In this document: piece after piece, positions 12,193 to 26,347 of the stretch
Position numbering within the stretch: position 1 is the stretch's first letter
How the letters are laid out: each line of letters opens with the position of its first letter
From: Podarcis raffonei
Taxonomy: Eukaryota; Chordata; Lepidosauria; Squamata; Lacertidae
NCBI RefSeq assembly: GCF_027172205.1
Contig: NC_070607.1
Location: forward strand, 65,720,831-65,784,830
DNA length: 64,000 nucleotides
Reading direction: 5' to 3'
The notes under the pieces: model-generated
What the model was told of the DNA's origin: nothing
The model's database searches: none
The model's input: only the letters and a program-made list of their open reading frames with translations
Translations under genes and position numbers: made by a program

Positions 12193-13104
12193 TAGTGCCT
12201 TTCAGTGTCTTAGTCTTTCTCCTTAAAATTTAACAAGGAGAAGAGTATTCTATTAGGCTATTGCATTTTTTAAAAATTACAAGTATTCCCATAACAATAA
12301 TTTGACCATAAAAATTATACCACATTGTGCATTTTGTGAATTATTTTCCTATTCAATATTTCCACTGAACTACATCTGGCTATGGAAACCATTTTGAGAT
12401 ATTGGTACCACATATAAGATTAGCATTTTAAAAATATTTTCTTTATGAAATATAAAAGCCAAACATGTAAAATCTCATCCCGACTGATTAAAGTCATCAG
12501 AAAATTGTCCGATTCAAAATGTTCTGAGCAACCCACATCACCAACACCCTTTCAACCTATGACAGGGGACTTGGCAATGAACAACCCAATATTATAATGA
12601 GACACTAAGCTGCAATGTAGATGACTACTAATTTGTCATCTACTGAAAAAATAATAATCTGCATCCAAGTCAGAAGTATTTTAACTGTTAACTACAGATT
12701 CAATTAGTGCCACTAAAATAATCCTGCAAAATGTACTTTCCCAAGGATGCTGTGAGCCATTAGGAGACCCCTCACAGAGCTATAAGCACTCTTAACTAAA
12801 GTTCCAAGAATTCTTTGAAGGAAGCCATGATTGTTTAAGTGGCATAAGAGTGCTTTAAATGTATGGTATGGATGCGATCACACAAATCTGAAGGGTAGGA
12901 CAAGTATCAATGAGAGATTTCAAATTTTTAAATGATGCATTCAACAAAGGGTAAGATTTTTTATGAGACATCACACGGAAAGCAGCACACTTAAAGTCAT
13001 GTAACCAAGTGGCTCTGCAATTTGTGCCTTACTGAACTGTCATGAATATTTACAATCCATGTCAGTTTTAGGCAGGCATATTGAGAAAGGAACTCAATGG
13101 CCCT

Positions 13105-13400
13105 TTCTGCACTTAGCTAAGCCGTAGTTTAGGACTATATGCACAAGCACCAGCAAGCCTCAGGCACACATGCTCCCCACTTTCCTCCAGCACAGCCATG
13201 AACGCAATTAACTAGATTTCCCCATTGTGTGGAAACTGGGGGGAAATCTGGTTAGGTTAAACTACAGTCTGTTAACAAGCCAGGATCATAAGCCACAGTT
13301 TGACTCTTGGCTTGCTTGACTAAACTGAGTAATTTAAACTAACCAAAGATATACAAAGTTTGAATGTAATCATGCTTGCTAGCGCTGTGTGTGAAATGCG
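13105..13400. repeat. Diverged repeat with TGGTTTA/TAAACCA arms
   Basis: Contains AGCCGTAGTTTAGGA, TTAAACTACAGTCTGTTAAC and CCACAGTTTGACTC in inverted and direct arrangement. Similar pieces occur near 16278, 20040, 36070 and 37305, apparently one old DNA-transposon family with motifs like AACCATAGTTTA. Confidence 0.4.
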
Positions 13401-13528
13401 CCAAGAATTTCATAATGGACAAAACCAACCACAGGGTTATTCAAGATAGAAGAAGCCATATATGTGCAAAGATCACAGCAGGATTCATGCCAAATATTTT
13501 TACTTATTTATTTTGCATTTAGTTGTAC

Positions 13529-13643
13529 CTCAAGCTGTTGTAGGAGAGCTTTTCCTTTTTTATTGATTTCATTAATGAGGGTAAAAATAGCCACTTTGAT
13601 TTCCTGTTCTACTCGTTTGTTAGTTTCATTTACTTCTTTTATC
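13529..13643 (-). CDS. TRIM33: TRIM33 exon 6, coiled coil
   Basis: One base of a split arginine plus 38 codons ([20 protein letters not shown] to [11 protein letters not shown]), residues 347-385. The heptad pattern of the RBCC coiled coil is clear. The acceptor is TCTTTCAG and the donor is TTGAG|GTACAA. It is almost identical to human (A for S before LLQQLE). It joins exon 5 (phase 2) and exon 7 (phase 0) without a frame break. Confidence 0.95.
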
Positions 13644-14554
13644 CTGAAAGAGAGAAATGTGCTGTCAGGCAGTAGCATTGGAACATCTTTAACCTTTTTC
13701 CCCCTCAAGCAAAAATTCAACGTATTATGTAAATACAGATTTATATGAAGTATGTTCAACCTCAATACACCATACCATCCAACCATATTTTCCATTCATT
13801 CTTAAGAGGAAAATCTTAAAAGTAATTTCATTTTACAATATGGGACAACAACTTCCATCAACATTAAAATATCCTTCTACGTTTGTTAGATATTTATGTT
13901 TCATGTGTTATGAAATGTTTATTCTACTGCTTTCTTTGCTTTTGGGGGGGCCTAACTTAGCACAGAGAAATTTAGTTGTGTTTTTTTAAAAAAAACTAAT
14001 TAATATAAGGGGCAACCTGTTATTTCAAATTAATGTTCACCTCTCTGCCTAAAGCAGGTAGTAATTTGTCCTCCTGTAAGCACCGGCCTATTGTGCCACT
14101 GGTGTCATATTGATGTGTTGTGCTCCCTGGGGCATTATTAACTCCTATTTCTAACCTACCCTTCATCAATTAAGATTCCAGAGTAATGAAACACACTGCA
14201 GTGCTGCAGTAACTGCACAGCTGGTATGCACATACTCTCCATCTTTAGCCGCAAAAAGCCAGGGAGGTTGCCTGGACGTTCTAACTCGTTAGTGAGGAAG
14301 GCTCTCCCTGCCAAAGCTGCAAAGTGCATGGGCACACTGCTCTTCATTGAACAGGCACTTGTGAATTTGGTACAACAGATAAAATTTGCAGAAATCTATT
14401 TGTACATGTGGATTCTGTTTGCTGGATCAGGCTGAATAGCTGCTCTACTTCCATCTTCAGAGGCTAGAATTTTAGTAATCCTATAAACTAGCCCACCTGA
14501 AGAAAAGAATAATACAGTATAAGCATTATTATAGAAATAATAATAATCACCTAC

Positions 14555-14671
14555 CTATTTTGCACCTGAGTAGCTGCAAAGTTAACATAATTCTTCTTTT
14601 CAAGGAGTTTGGCTAATAGATTCTCAATAGCACCCTTTTGATTCTGAAACGCTTCTTCCAAAAACTGGTAC
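14555..14671 (-). CDS. TRIM33: TRIM33 exon 5, coiled-coil start
   Basis: Begins with the last base of the HR codon and reads YQFLEEAFQNQKGAIENLLA then KLLEKKNYVNFAATQVQN, the first half of the RBCC coiled coil, residues 308-346. The donor is AATAG|GTAGGT. The acceptor is unusual: it ends GGAAAG, after a short and weak pyrimidine tract, yet the frame with exon 4 (KEHR) is exact. Sequence identity to human is nearly complete (N for H in NYVNFAAT). Confidence 0.95.
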
Positions 14672-14837
14672 CTTTCCGAAGCAAAAGACAACATGCAATT
14701 ATCAAGCAGGAGCACCATGCAGTAAGAGGAAACACTGGATTGAAACATAAGCTTGCTAACGTGAAAAGTGGCAGCTGCATAAATACCATTGGTAAGGAAT
14801 GCTTAAAAGACAGGTTTGCAAATGGGGATTTCTGTTG

Positions 14838-14935
14838 TACAAAGAATCATAGAATTGTAGAGTTGGAAGGGTCATATAGTACAACCCCCTGCAAACAGAA
14901 TGCTCTCAAGGCCATTAGCAACACCTCTTAGTCTG
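14838..14935 (-). repeat. CR1 LINE 3' end
   Basis: AATCATAGAATTGTAGAGTT then GGAAGGG, the reverse complement of the characteristic CR1 terminus (CAACTCTACAATTCTATGATT). Short, heavily truncated copy in TRIM33 intron 4. Confidence 0.75.
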
Positions 14936-16277
14936 TTTCAATTCTCAAAACAAAATCCAGTCTTTCTAGAAATCTAAGAATATATGTGGTGATTTTGTGA
15001 AAAATCATTTGCATTCTGCACAAATATTCTATCAGGAAGGTTGAATTATGTGTTCATGCTGAATTGTCCATTCATTGAATGGTCTGCTTTTGCTTCACTG
15101 ATATTTTACTGTTTTTTAAAATATTATGAACCACTTATGTATAGGTTATTCCAATACTTTATTAGAATAAAATGCTCTGAGCTCAACCCTGGAAAAGCAG
15201 CATAAGAATATTAAATAATAATCAAATATATGGAATCACAATGAAATGGTCAAACTTTTGCAGAATCCCTTGCACGTCAAATTTTGCTATCCTTCTCTGC
15301 TGCAGATGCCAGAAAATATTATTCATGAACATAAGTCTGTGAATGGGGGGTAATAACGCCACACTGTATTATATCTGTTGTCTCATTTTATTACTAGGGT
15401 TCATGTCTCAGAAATTTGTACTGTACTTGTCCAGATTGTAATCTGCATTACATATGAATCTAAGCAATTGTAGTGGTCCATCTATAAGGCAAGAAGAATA
15501 CTGTGAGCTTGCCATCTTTATTTTAGTAAACCAGACCCAGCCAACTGGTTAGCAAAAAAAGCTCAATCAACTATATACTGCTAATAATTAATGTCAAATT
15601 AATATTGTCAAAGTTTCTGAAATAGCATGTTATTCTAAAAATCTGTGACCAATCTTAACCTCAAGAATTTCATGCTCCAGAAACAACGTAATGAGAATTT
15701 CCCTGAAGAACTAAAATATTTAAATAAGGAAATTACCTTAGAAGTATGTCCTAGAAGGTGCAAAGATAACAGACTGAACACAAATATCCTAGCATACAGA
15801 GGCAGGCACTACTACACTGATTTTTTCTTTCCTTATGCACAGCTTCCTATACCTCTAAGAAGTCACCAGTTTAAAGTTCAGCAGGGCGATCTTACAAACC
15901 AAATCAATGTATTCAGCTGGAAAACGATAAGTGTTTTCATTAAGCTGCATTAATGCTATAGAAGCAGAAATGTTACAGATGCATTCTTCAAAGTACTAAT
16001 CATGGAAGCTAAGACAAGTATTTCTGCTTAAATGACGCCTACATGTATATTTGACCAGAGGTAGCCATTTGCTGCATCATATTTCTTTCATAAGCTCAGT
16101 GATTTTGAAACAATTAACATTCAGTGTTGCATCAATCTACGGAATGAACTCATGCAATAATAGCCTAATCCTTGTTAAAGTGTCAGCATCATCAGTGCCA
16201 ATTCTATTAAAATATTAGCATCTAATTGCATACATCAGTTCATGAACCGTTAATTTTTTGCTCCTTTTCATACTCCG
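14936..16277 (-). other. TRIM33: TRIM33 intron 4, repeat-poor part
   Basis: AT-rich intronic DNA. A short LINE-like 3' tail may lie around 15110-15215 (AAAAGCAGCATAAGAATATT). No gene is supported. Confidence 0.5.
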
Positions 16278-16680
16278 GCCTTGTTTACACATCACATTAA
16301 ATCACAGTTAAATGAACTATGGTTTAAGTGAAGGAGCAGCATAGTTTAATGTGGTCCACACTACTCAAAAAATTCCAGTTCCCAATTCACTCCTCCCCAC
16401 TGTGATGCTGCCACACCATAGAGGAAAAAAGCCATATTCTGGCTTTTCATTGTTCCTCTCCAAACCAAATATGAGAAGTAAGCCAAAAACAAACCTTTGC
16501 TCATAGTTTGTTTGGAGAGAAACAAAGCTTGAGCTACAACAAGAAACTTGTTTTGTCCCCAGCAAGGCAGCAGCACAAGTGGGGACCTTGGACCACATGC
16601 ACCAGCACACTACTTATTCAGACTAAACTATCATTTTGTTTAACTATGATTTAATATGACATGTGAATCAGGCTTTCGTC
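16278..16680. repeat. DNA transposon remnant with about 50-base inverted ends
   Basis: The left end (GGCCTTGTTTACACATCACA, then TTAAATCACAGTTAAATGAA) is the imperfect reverse complement of the right end (AACTATGATTTAATATGACA, then TGTGAATCAGGC). The interior is unique. Non-autonomous; superfamily not determined. Confidence 0.65.
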
Positions 16681-17148
16681 AGTCACTCTGAGCATTTCCT
16701 TTTATAAGGAAAAAGTGGGAGAGAAATTTTCGTATAAAATAATCTATTTCTAAAACTGATCAATTAAAAAGCAGTTCCTGATTAACTGGGCAATACATTG
16801 AAAATGTCAATTATTTTTAACAGATGTACTTACAAAAATGGCAGGTGCTGATGCCCTCCTTTTGAACAAACACACTTTCCCTTCTCTACCCCACACTGGA
16901 GGAAATGCCTCTTCTAAGATGATACTTGCTGCACACATTATGTAAAATCAAGATATGTTTCCCCACAAAAATATTGCTTTATTCATGTACAAATGTGTAA
17001 TTTAAATTATCAACTAAAATTCATGTGATTAAGATTTCTTTAATCTGACGACTGCTCTATTGCCACTTAGAATCAGTACTGGAATTAAGAGCCCAAAGCA
17101 CCACCAGCCCAAATCCATCTGCTACAGACACAAAGTTCACACATTTTA

Positions 17149-19004
<1,856 letters not shown>

Positions 19005-19152
19005 CTGAAGAGACATCTTCTTTCTTTCTAATCATATGATCCTTAGTAAATTTAACTCGTTGATGAGCTTCTATGCAGGTTTTGCACAGCCATTCTCCAC
19101 ATTCCACACAGAAACCAACAGCACTAGAATTATCTTCACAGCTGGTGCACAC
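19005..19152 (-). CDS. TRIM33: TRIM33 exon 3, B-box 1
   Basis: Residues 215-263, from [15 protein letters not shown] to IRKKEDVSS, plus one base. B-box 1 ligands are visible: C216, C219, C229, C232, C237, C240, H244 and H252 (CTSC, CVEC, CKTC, EAHQ, KDHM). The acceptor is GCTTTTAG and the donor is CTTCAG|GTGAAA. Only the 136-base intron 2 separates it from exon 2. In TIF1-gamma the B-boxes belong to the N-terminal ubiquitin-ligase module that acts on SMAD4 in TGF-beta signalling. Confidence 0.95.
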
Positions 19153-19288
19153 CTAAAAGCCGGGGGAGGGGAATATTTTCAAATGCTGAAGCTTTGACAC
19201 GTCAATCCAAAAATTACCAAAATATTTTATCTTACACAAGACAAAACTCAAATCACATTGCAAGGAGAAAAGAGTAGAAGTGTCATAC

Positions 19289-19407
19289 CTGTTCTGATTT
19301 CTCATCAGAGCTGCTGGGTGCTTCAGATGTGTCTTTGACAAAGTAGTTATCTACCAAATCTATTTGCCTGCATTCCTGGCGACAGATTGGACACCTGATC
19401 ACACCAA
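19289..19407 (-). CDS. TRIM33: TRIM33 exon 2, second half of the RING finger
   Basis: Two bases of a split valine plus 39 codons: GVIRCPVCRQECRQIDLVDN then YFVKDTSEAPSSSDEKSEQ, residues 175-214. It supplies the last two RING zinc ligands, C180 and C183 of the CPVC motif, completing the finger begun in exon 1. The acceptor is TTTTGTTGCAG and the donor is ACAG|GTATGA. Intron 1 before it is about 23.8 kb and is the repeat-rich part of the gene. Confidence 0.95.
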
Positions 19408-20039
19408 CTGCAACAAAAAAAGGGTACTTCTTACACTTTACTGGATTGCCATAACTTGATTTTTAAAATCATCATAATATTTGTAATTAAAATACAGATT
19501 CTTCTTCCAAACCTATTAAGTATAATATGTCCAAGGACAATGCATAAGAGCACTTTCAGCTCCAGTGGGCCAGATAAGATAATGTGTTTCACAAAATATT
19601 TCAAATTCCTATAAGGCACAACATTTATTTATTTTTAAGCATATCGATAACCTGGGAGCTAACACACTAACAGTGCTCCATAAAGTTTCAGAACAGTTGG
19701 TTTTTATTACGCCATACTTCATCAGTTCTCAGGGATATTGCACTTTATGAAACTAAATAAATAGCAGCACAACAAATACAGGTTGGTATTTGTTTTTGAT
19801 CCTTTCCACTTAGAGGGTTGGATGCAGACCAAGTTAAATGAAATTAAAATTACGTAATAACTTTGATTTCAGTAGGCCCTAATTTAAGTTACACTTAAAT
19901 CAGTGGAAGCCAAGTACAACTAACTTAATATGGATCTATCCCATTGTTTCCTCAAAACAGAACAAAACAAAACAACGAGCAGTAAGGCATGAACAAATAC
20001 TGGTTGATGTTTGCAGCTTGCTTGGTGGGAAGCAAACTA

Positions 20040-20460
20040 TGAGCCCAGGTTCAGACAACAGGCTAAGCCCAAATCTGGCTTGTTTCACTCATGATGCAGC
20101 AAGACCAACAAGGAATGGAATAAGAACTTTTCAGCACACTGAACATCATGCACATTCATGTTAAATCAAAGTGTGTGTTTAACTTTAGTTTAATATGACA
20201 TGAGAACTGAGTCAGAGACTATGGTCTCATTCACATGTACTGAGAAGTCGAACCATGGCTTGGCATGAATGTATGAACATGATAGCTCCTGAGGACAGTA
20301 TCGCAGGCACTTTGCTCCTCCCTGGGCATTTTATAGCTCTACACAGCAGTGCCACATGAACCCATAACCATAGTTAAGGTATCTCCTTGTGAACTATGTT
20401 TTGTAACCATAGGAAAAACCTTGGCTACTGGTCATGGGTAAGCAGGAGAGATCTTAACCA
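20040..20460. repeat. Diverged repeat of the TGGTTTA family
   Basis: Blocks such as TTTAACTTTAGTTTAATATG, GACATGAGAACTGAGTC and AACCATGGCTTGGCATGAAT recur in the elements near 13105 and 16278. Boundaries are uncertain. Confidence 0.35.
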
Positions 20461-21119
20461 TAATCTCAAGTTTGGGTGACATGCAAAGCCAAACCTAGGC
20501 TTAGGTGCCATTCTGCGCTGAGACAGGGAGCAGCAAATCGGCTGCAATCTCCCCAGAAGCCAGCAGCTAAGCCATTAAGTGCAAAGTTCTATGTACAAGA
20601 ACAGCTAATCACCTCTGAGGAAACACTTGTCTCAATATGTCCAGCACCTTTCTGGGCCTCAGAAGGCTGCAAAAGGCTACCTTTGAGGAGGATCAAAATG
20701 CGTCTTTCTAGGAGCTAGCAGGTTCACATTGTCACAGTAAATCATTATCTGGCTTACCACGATACAAGAACCAGATCTATGTCACATTACTAAAATAGCA
20801 ATCACAATCAAATTTATGCCTTTTGATAAAAGACAGCACTCATCAGTAGCATTTAAATATGAAAGAACAGGAGTTTGACATTTAATGAATGTTTGTACTA
20901 TTACTAATATGCTATTAGTTTGAGCTTTCTTCTGCTCCATTTTCAATAACGTTTGAGAATACAAGTAAAACAGTCCCTAAGCAAGGACTCTACATTTGCA
21001 AAATGGATATGTGCCAACAGATACTGTTCTGCCTTATGCAAACACATTCTGGGCAGAGCTTAAATCTGAAGAGGTTTTCTCATCAGTGTTCAAAATTCCC
21101 CAGGCACAAATCGTGTTTT

Positions 21120-21240
21120 GTGACTAGTGCAGGTTCAACTGCGGCCATGTGGAAATCTCTGAATGCCAGGCTGCATTGCAGGGGGGTTAGACCAGATGAC
21201 CCTTGTGGGTCCTTCCATCTTGACAGTCTATGATTCTATC
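21120..21240 (+). repeat. CR1 LINE 3' end
   Basis: CATTGCAGGGGGGTTAGACC, AGATGACCCTTG, then GTCTATGATTCTATC: the CR1 3' terminus with its ATTCTATG tail, in sense orientation. Confidence 0.75.
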
Positions 21241-21832
21241 ATTTCCTGTGCTACTTTCTTGACAGCCAGAGGATCTTAGTGGCCAAAGGGAGGTAGAAGA
21301 ATTGTGGTGCATTTAGCATGGGATATAGTAAGTTTTCCAACAGTCCTCTCCTAGCCAAATGTTGCTGCATATCTTGAGGATACAGTCTTCTCCTATTTCA
21401 AAATTAGAGCTGTTTTAAGGAGTTGAGCTGGTTTCTTTATCATCAAAGTATTAAAGGTTGAAGTTAGGTTGATGCATTAATTGTGCATCTAAAAAACAAA
21501 ACTATTTCCATAATTAACCCCTGTGGAAGATCACAAGGAGGTGAGAGGAGCCAAGTGACAACTCGAAAACATTTTATGTAATTAATCTTCCAATTGTTAA
21601 AAAACCTACAGCAAACACATAAAATTGAAGAAATATCAAGAGCATTGTTGGATAAAAGCTAAGCTATAAATGGAACAATTAAATACAAATAATTATGTGG
21701 TACCAGCCAATACTATAAAACTGGTAAAGCAACCTTTTTTTAATTGGACAAACTTTTTGCTGGCACAGAAACAGGCAAGCTTTCAAGTTACATTTTAAAA
21801 AAAACCTCACCAGGCAAAAAAAAATATGGAAA

Positions 21833-22201
21833 GCCTATGCTCCATGTATCGGTCAAATACATAGAACAGATTTAGTACCAGTCTGAATATTTGCTTATTT
21901 TTGTACAATCTTATCTGAGTGTACTTAGGTAGGGAAAACCAGGAAGTGATGTAAGAAATGGGGAGCAGCCATAGCACACTGCTAGATTTTTCCCAGCTGA
22001 AGAACATAAAAGAAGCCCTATCTATTATACCAATATGATGCTTCCTACAGCAACCAAACTGATAGCTTCACAAAGCTCACAAGCAGGACATAAACACACC
22101 TCCCACACTTTTGCTCCCCAGCAACTGTTCAGTGTTATTTCATAATTGAACATGGAGGTTCCTTAAACCCACCAGGCCTATGCTCCATGTATCGGTCAAA
22201 T
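21833..22201 (+). repeat. 26-bp exact direct repeat pair
   Basis: The segment beginning GCCTATGCTCCATGTATCGG and ending TCAAAT occurs at 21833-21858 and again at 22176-22201, identical over 26 bases. A CACCAGGC block also precedes both copies, directly in the second and with a 16-base A-rich insertion in the first. The 317 bases between are not repeated. Confidence 0.8.
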
Positions 22202-22664
22202 CCCTTTAAAAAGTCGTCTATGAGCCATTACCACATATTATTATACAGACAAATTCCAGAAATTATGCACTGTTAATTTATTTTGTAAAATTTATACACT
22301 GCTTGATTGTAAAAAAACAACAACTGAAAGCTGTCCTCTCTCATTATTGAATTGCCCGAAGCTCCAGTATTGAGAGGGAGAAACTATTGTGTCTCGCCAC
22401 TTCTCTCACATGATGCATAATTTTATAAGCATCTATCAACAACAAAAAGTATGCTATGGTTGCACTGCTAGGGGTGAGGGACAGAAGCATAGGGACATGT
22501 GTTTTCAAAATAAGTCATTATTTTATTTAATCTATTTATATACCACCCTTCAGTTCAAGGCTACTACAATGGAGACAAAGAGAACTGACTTGGTATATCA
22601 AAAGCAAGACAAGCAACATGCCCTTCAGAGCATGGCGAAAGAAGTAAAGTTAGTCTTGTTTTAG

Positions 22665-22926
22665 GGCTGCCATATGTCTGGAATTTATTGAACAAAGCCA
22701 GGATCCATCTGTCAAAAATGATGTCTGACGGAATTTTCGAAAAGCAGTTAAAATGTTCGGGGAAACCCAGGCATATGGCAGACCATATCGGAAGTTTTTA
22801 TTTTTTTCGCAAGTAGCTTAAAAACTTATTCTTTTTTTAAAAAAATTTTTTTTGCAAAGCTCAATAACTTTGCAGAAAGAAAAAAAAAGCTCAATAATTT
22901 TTGTGTCCTGATATATGGCAACCCTA
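22665..22926. repeat. Non-autonomous DNA element with TAGGGYTGCCATAT ends
   Basis: The left end TAGGGCTGCCATATGTC and right end ATATATGGCAACCCTA are imperfect reverse complements. The interior carries long A and T runs and a repeated AAGCTCAATAA motif. Confidence 0.6.
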
Positions 22927-23656
22927 TCTTGTTTTCTCTGATCTGCACTTCGTCCTATGATGCCTTTTAGAAATATATTGCTTGAGCTAGGAAAAGCCAG
23001 CACAAGTGAATATTAAAGTTCTTACACACAACTCACAGCTTTGTTGGGCTTCTCAGGAACCTACCAATTCATGAGAAAATAGTCCCTAGTCTTCTTGGTT
23101 GCAAAACTGGCTGGGCTCCACAAATCCAGTTGCCAGCACCCATTCCCACTTCCCCATAAACTACGGAGGTATATTGCAAGAGAAATCCCTCACATCATGC
23201 TGAGGTTTTGACAGAAGCAGTGACTGAGGCTTGGACTGCTTCTGTTCTACTTTCAGCAAAATTCCTGCCCAAAGTGAGATAAGATCCACCCACTTCCCCA
23301 TCATCATTGGGCAGCAGACTGTTGGGGAAAATATTTTCCATCACTTTGTGCTCTGCCTTGAAGACTGAAAGAACTGACAGGAGTCCTCCTTGCTATTTCC
23401 CCAGTGCACAATGTGAAGTGGAAGTCAAGTCTCTTTGCAACCAACAGTGGGAAAAGGAAAAGCACTAAAGGGGCATAAACATCTTTCAATTTTTGTAGGG
23501 CTACAAGAAGTGACAGATAAGATCCACCCCACCCTCAAATCCTCTTGTGTATTGCTGCTGCTGCTGCTGCTAGAAGTACTGGTGTCTATCAATGAGACTT
23601 TCTGAAACAGTTCTTTGAAGACTGGGAATAGAGACTATGCTAAGGCATGCATAACT

Positions 23657-23752
23657 GTGCAATCCTAGCCATGTCTACACAGAAGTCAGTCCTACTGAAT
23701 GCAATGGGACTTACTGCTAGGTAAATGGGGTTAAGATTGCAGCTTAAGTTAT
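23657..23752. repeat. Short palindromic interspersed repeat
   Basis: TGTGCAATCCTAGCCATGTC at the left, TCCTACTGAATGCAATGGGA in the middle and TTAAGATTGCAGC at the right. Same family as the copy at 12101-12192. Confidence 0.6.
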
Positions 23753-23944
23753 CACCTAAAGTTCATTGCAGAAAACGGTTTGCACTGTTACACGAAAAAA
23801 TGAATTTGCCTTAATCAAAACTACTCTCCCCACCACTTCAATACTTTAAATAAACTACTGGTATTTTTAATCACAATGGACCTAGGTCGGACCAAGTAAA
23901 CTAACTCTAGCAAATAGTTTTTAAAAGTAATTAACTCTTTAAAA

Positions 23945-24125
23945 ACCCAAATATCTTGTGGTACCTTAAAGACTAAAACTGTTATTGCTACCTGCATTTG
24001 TTTTATATTTTATTTATGAACAGCAAAAGAAATATGATATAAATTTATTGTGACATACAGCTTTTATGGACTAGAGTCCACATAGTCAGATGCCTCAAGG
24101 ATTTTCTTGAGTTGCTGGTATAAAT
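23945..24125 (+). repeat. Reptile interspersed repeat (CACCTTAAAGAC type)
   Basis: Contains TTGTGGTACCTTAAAGACTA, TTTATTGTGACATACAG, TTTTATGGACTAGAGTCCA and GTCAGATGCCTC. Shares its design with the copy at 36373-36508 and with weaker pieces at 25690-25960. Family name not assigned. Confidence 0.5.
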
Positions 24126-24934
24126 ATGCATAGCTTGCCATGGGGGGGGGGGGGATGGAGACTGTAAAATGCAGAAATTAAAAACTGTTACAACGACATT
24201 ATTAACAGTGTTTGTGGGAGTGATAAACATTCTGGCACTGGCAATTCACGCGGATGAGAATTAGCAACATATTTCTATCTCTTTGGATGGATAACTGCAC
24301 TATTCACTTACTTCTGATTCAATGACTAGATGATCAAATAAAACTTTAGATCATATCCAATGACATCAGCAAGCCAATAAAACGTTTTAAATTGTTTCAA
24401 TTTCCATGCCAACTCACATATATGTTTTATGAAGTTAAGAGAATGTTTGAAAAGCACATTTCTCTTTTTTATAGCATTGAGAAAGACAAACGAGGAACAT
24501 AAAGCACACATGGGAAAGAGAAACATTGTTGTCACTCATGAGATCTGGCCCAAAATCAAAGATCTGCTTATCTTCTAGTCCAGTGGAAAGAAACCTCCAG
24601 CCCACAGGCCTATTTAGGCTTGCCTGCCTTGGAGATTGGCACATCTGGATGTTTGGAAACCACACCCAACTTTCAAGGGCCTGATGTCATATACAACCTC
24701 AGGTGCATGAAGCGACAGCTAAAACAAAGAAGTATTAGGAGTGCAATAAGTGCGCTCACATTCTTCCTTTGCATCCCATACTTGAATTCAAGATGTGGTT
24801 CAAGTTGCACCTGCAAAGGAAGAAGGAAAGAATCGGGAGCACACTCGTCTACCCATGTACTATCTGAAATCTGGCATTGGTTGCCAGATGTGCAATACTG
24901 ACATTATTTTCAGCTCTCCCACCCCACTATGTGG

Positions 24935-25415
24935 CCACTAATTCATTTCCCCCTTTCCCATATAAATAAAAGGAGTAAATATACAGAGCATTCTCAGACA
25001 TAACCTGACCCCCTCCCACCCCAAATTATGAAAATTCTCTCTCAAGTTACATGTTTCCCACACTGGGCTCATTAGGTGCAAGGGAAAAAAGTGAGAAGGA
25101 GAAAAGTCAGAGTTTACAGTTGAGGAGGGGAAACGTGCCCTGGAAAGAAATAAGCAAGAAGAGAGTGTGCGCCATTCCAGACCTCTGCTTGAGTCCAAGG
25201 CTGTGGCTATAGGAGAAACAAGAACCCTTTGGGGACTCCATCACAGTCTCAGGTTATATGTGTGTGTAAATAAACCATATAGCATAAAGACACAACAACC
25301 TCCACTGTGCCCAAAAGGAAACACAAACCCTGGGTAAGTGTCTGGAACTCCTGGAATCTCACAACACTTGGAGATTGGGATAGCACGCAACCATATTATA
25401 GTGGGCAGAGAGTGG
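24935..25415 (+). mobile_element. LTR-like fossil, copy 2
   Basis: Shares long blocks with 41615-42180: CTTGAGTCCAAGGCTGTGGC versus CTTGAATCCAATACTGTGG, the AAATAAACCAT poly(A)-signal block, CACTGTGCC, AAAAGGAAACACAAAC and CTGGAATCTC. It is most simply read as a decayed LTR retroelement terminus. Boundaries are approximate and no internal region is seen. Confidence 0.5.
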
Positions 25416-26089
25416 GCCCTTAAATAAGAAATAAATAAAAACTATTGTTAGGAGGACAAAAGCAAACGGAAGAATTCAACATCACACTATTACAAATGTT
25501 ACATCTGCATAAGCCCATATGTTTGCCAGATGGAGCACTCCCCTCTCTCACTCCCTCCCCACCATGTGCTATTCTGTGGGTTTCCCTGACCTGCCCACAG
25601 CCGGGGGGGGGGTGCACAGGGGGAGCAGAGGAGAGAAATCCCCATTGTGCAGGGCTTCTGATGATAGGGATTGTTCAGTGAATCCCACCCAAAGTCTTGT
25701 TGCACCTTAAATATATTGTGGCATTATCTCATGGAATAAGATTTTTCCTCTACAGGAACCACATGTGCAATATTTATTGTTTACCCCAACATAAATATGG
25801 CTAAGCCTACATGGTGTTAAACACCATTTAAACAATAATTTATAAAATATGAAAACTGTGTTTGCCTTGTATGATACAGAGGAAAAATGTGTTTCACACA
25901 CCTTGAGATTCTTTTTTACAAGTTTTCTTTATAAAATGACATAAGCTTTCATAGATGCCAACCCACCTCTGATGCAGTTGGAAATTGTAGAAGGCATTCT
26001 ACCATTCTAAAATTCTTATGCAGAATCTTTAGAGTGTGCAATGAATTAATTGCTGTTAAGCCCTCAACTAATGCAGTCAAATTTCTGTA

Positions 26090-26347
26090 CAATGGTACCT
26101 TGGGTTAAGTACTTAATTCGTTCCGGAGGTCCGTTCTTAACCTGAAACTGTTCTTAACCTGAAGCACCACTTTAGCTAATGGGGCCTCCCGCTGTTGCCA
26201 CGCGGCCACCGCGCGATTTCTGTTCTCATCCTGAAGCAAACTTCTTAACCCAAGGTACTATTTCTATATTAGTGGTGTCTGTAACCTGAAGCATATGTAA
26301 CCTGAAGCATATGTAACCTGAAGCATATGTAACCCAAGGTACCACTG
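26090..26347. mobile_element. Tigger-like non-autonomous DNA transposon, copy 1
   Basis: 258 bases bounded by CAATGGTACCTTGGGTTA and its reverse complement TAACCCAAGGTACCACTG, with TA on both sides (26088-26089 and 26348-26349), as for pogo/Tigger insertions. Near the right end the 16-base unit GTAACCTGAAGCATAT is repeated three times in tandem. No transposase is encoded. Confidence 0.85.
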
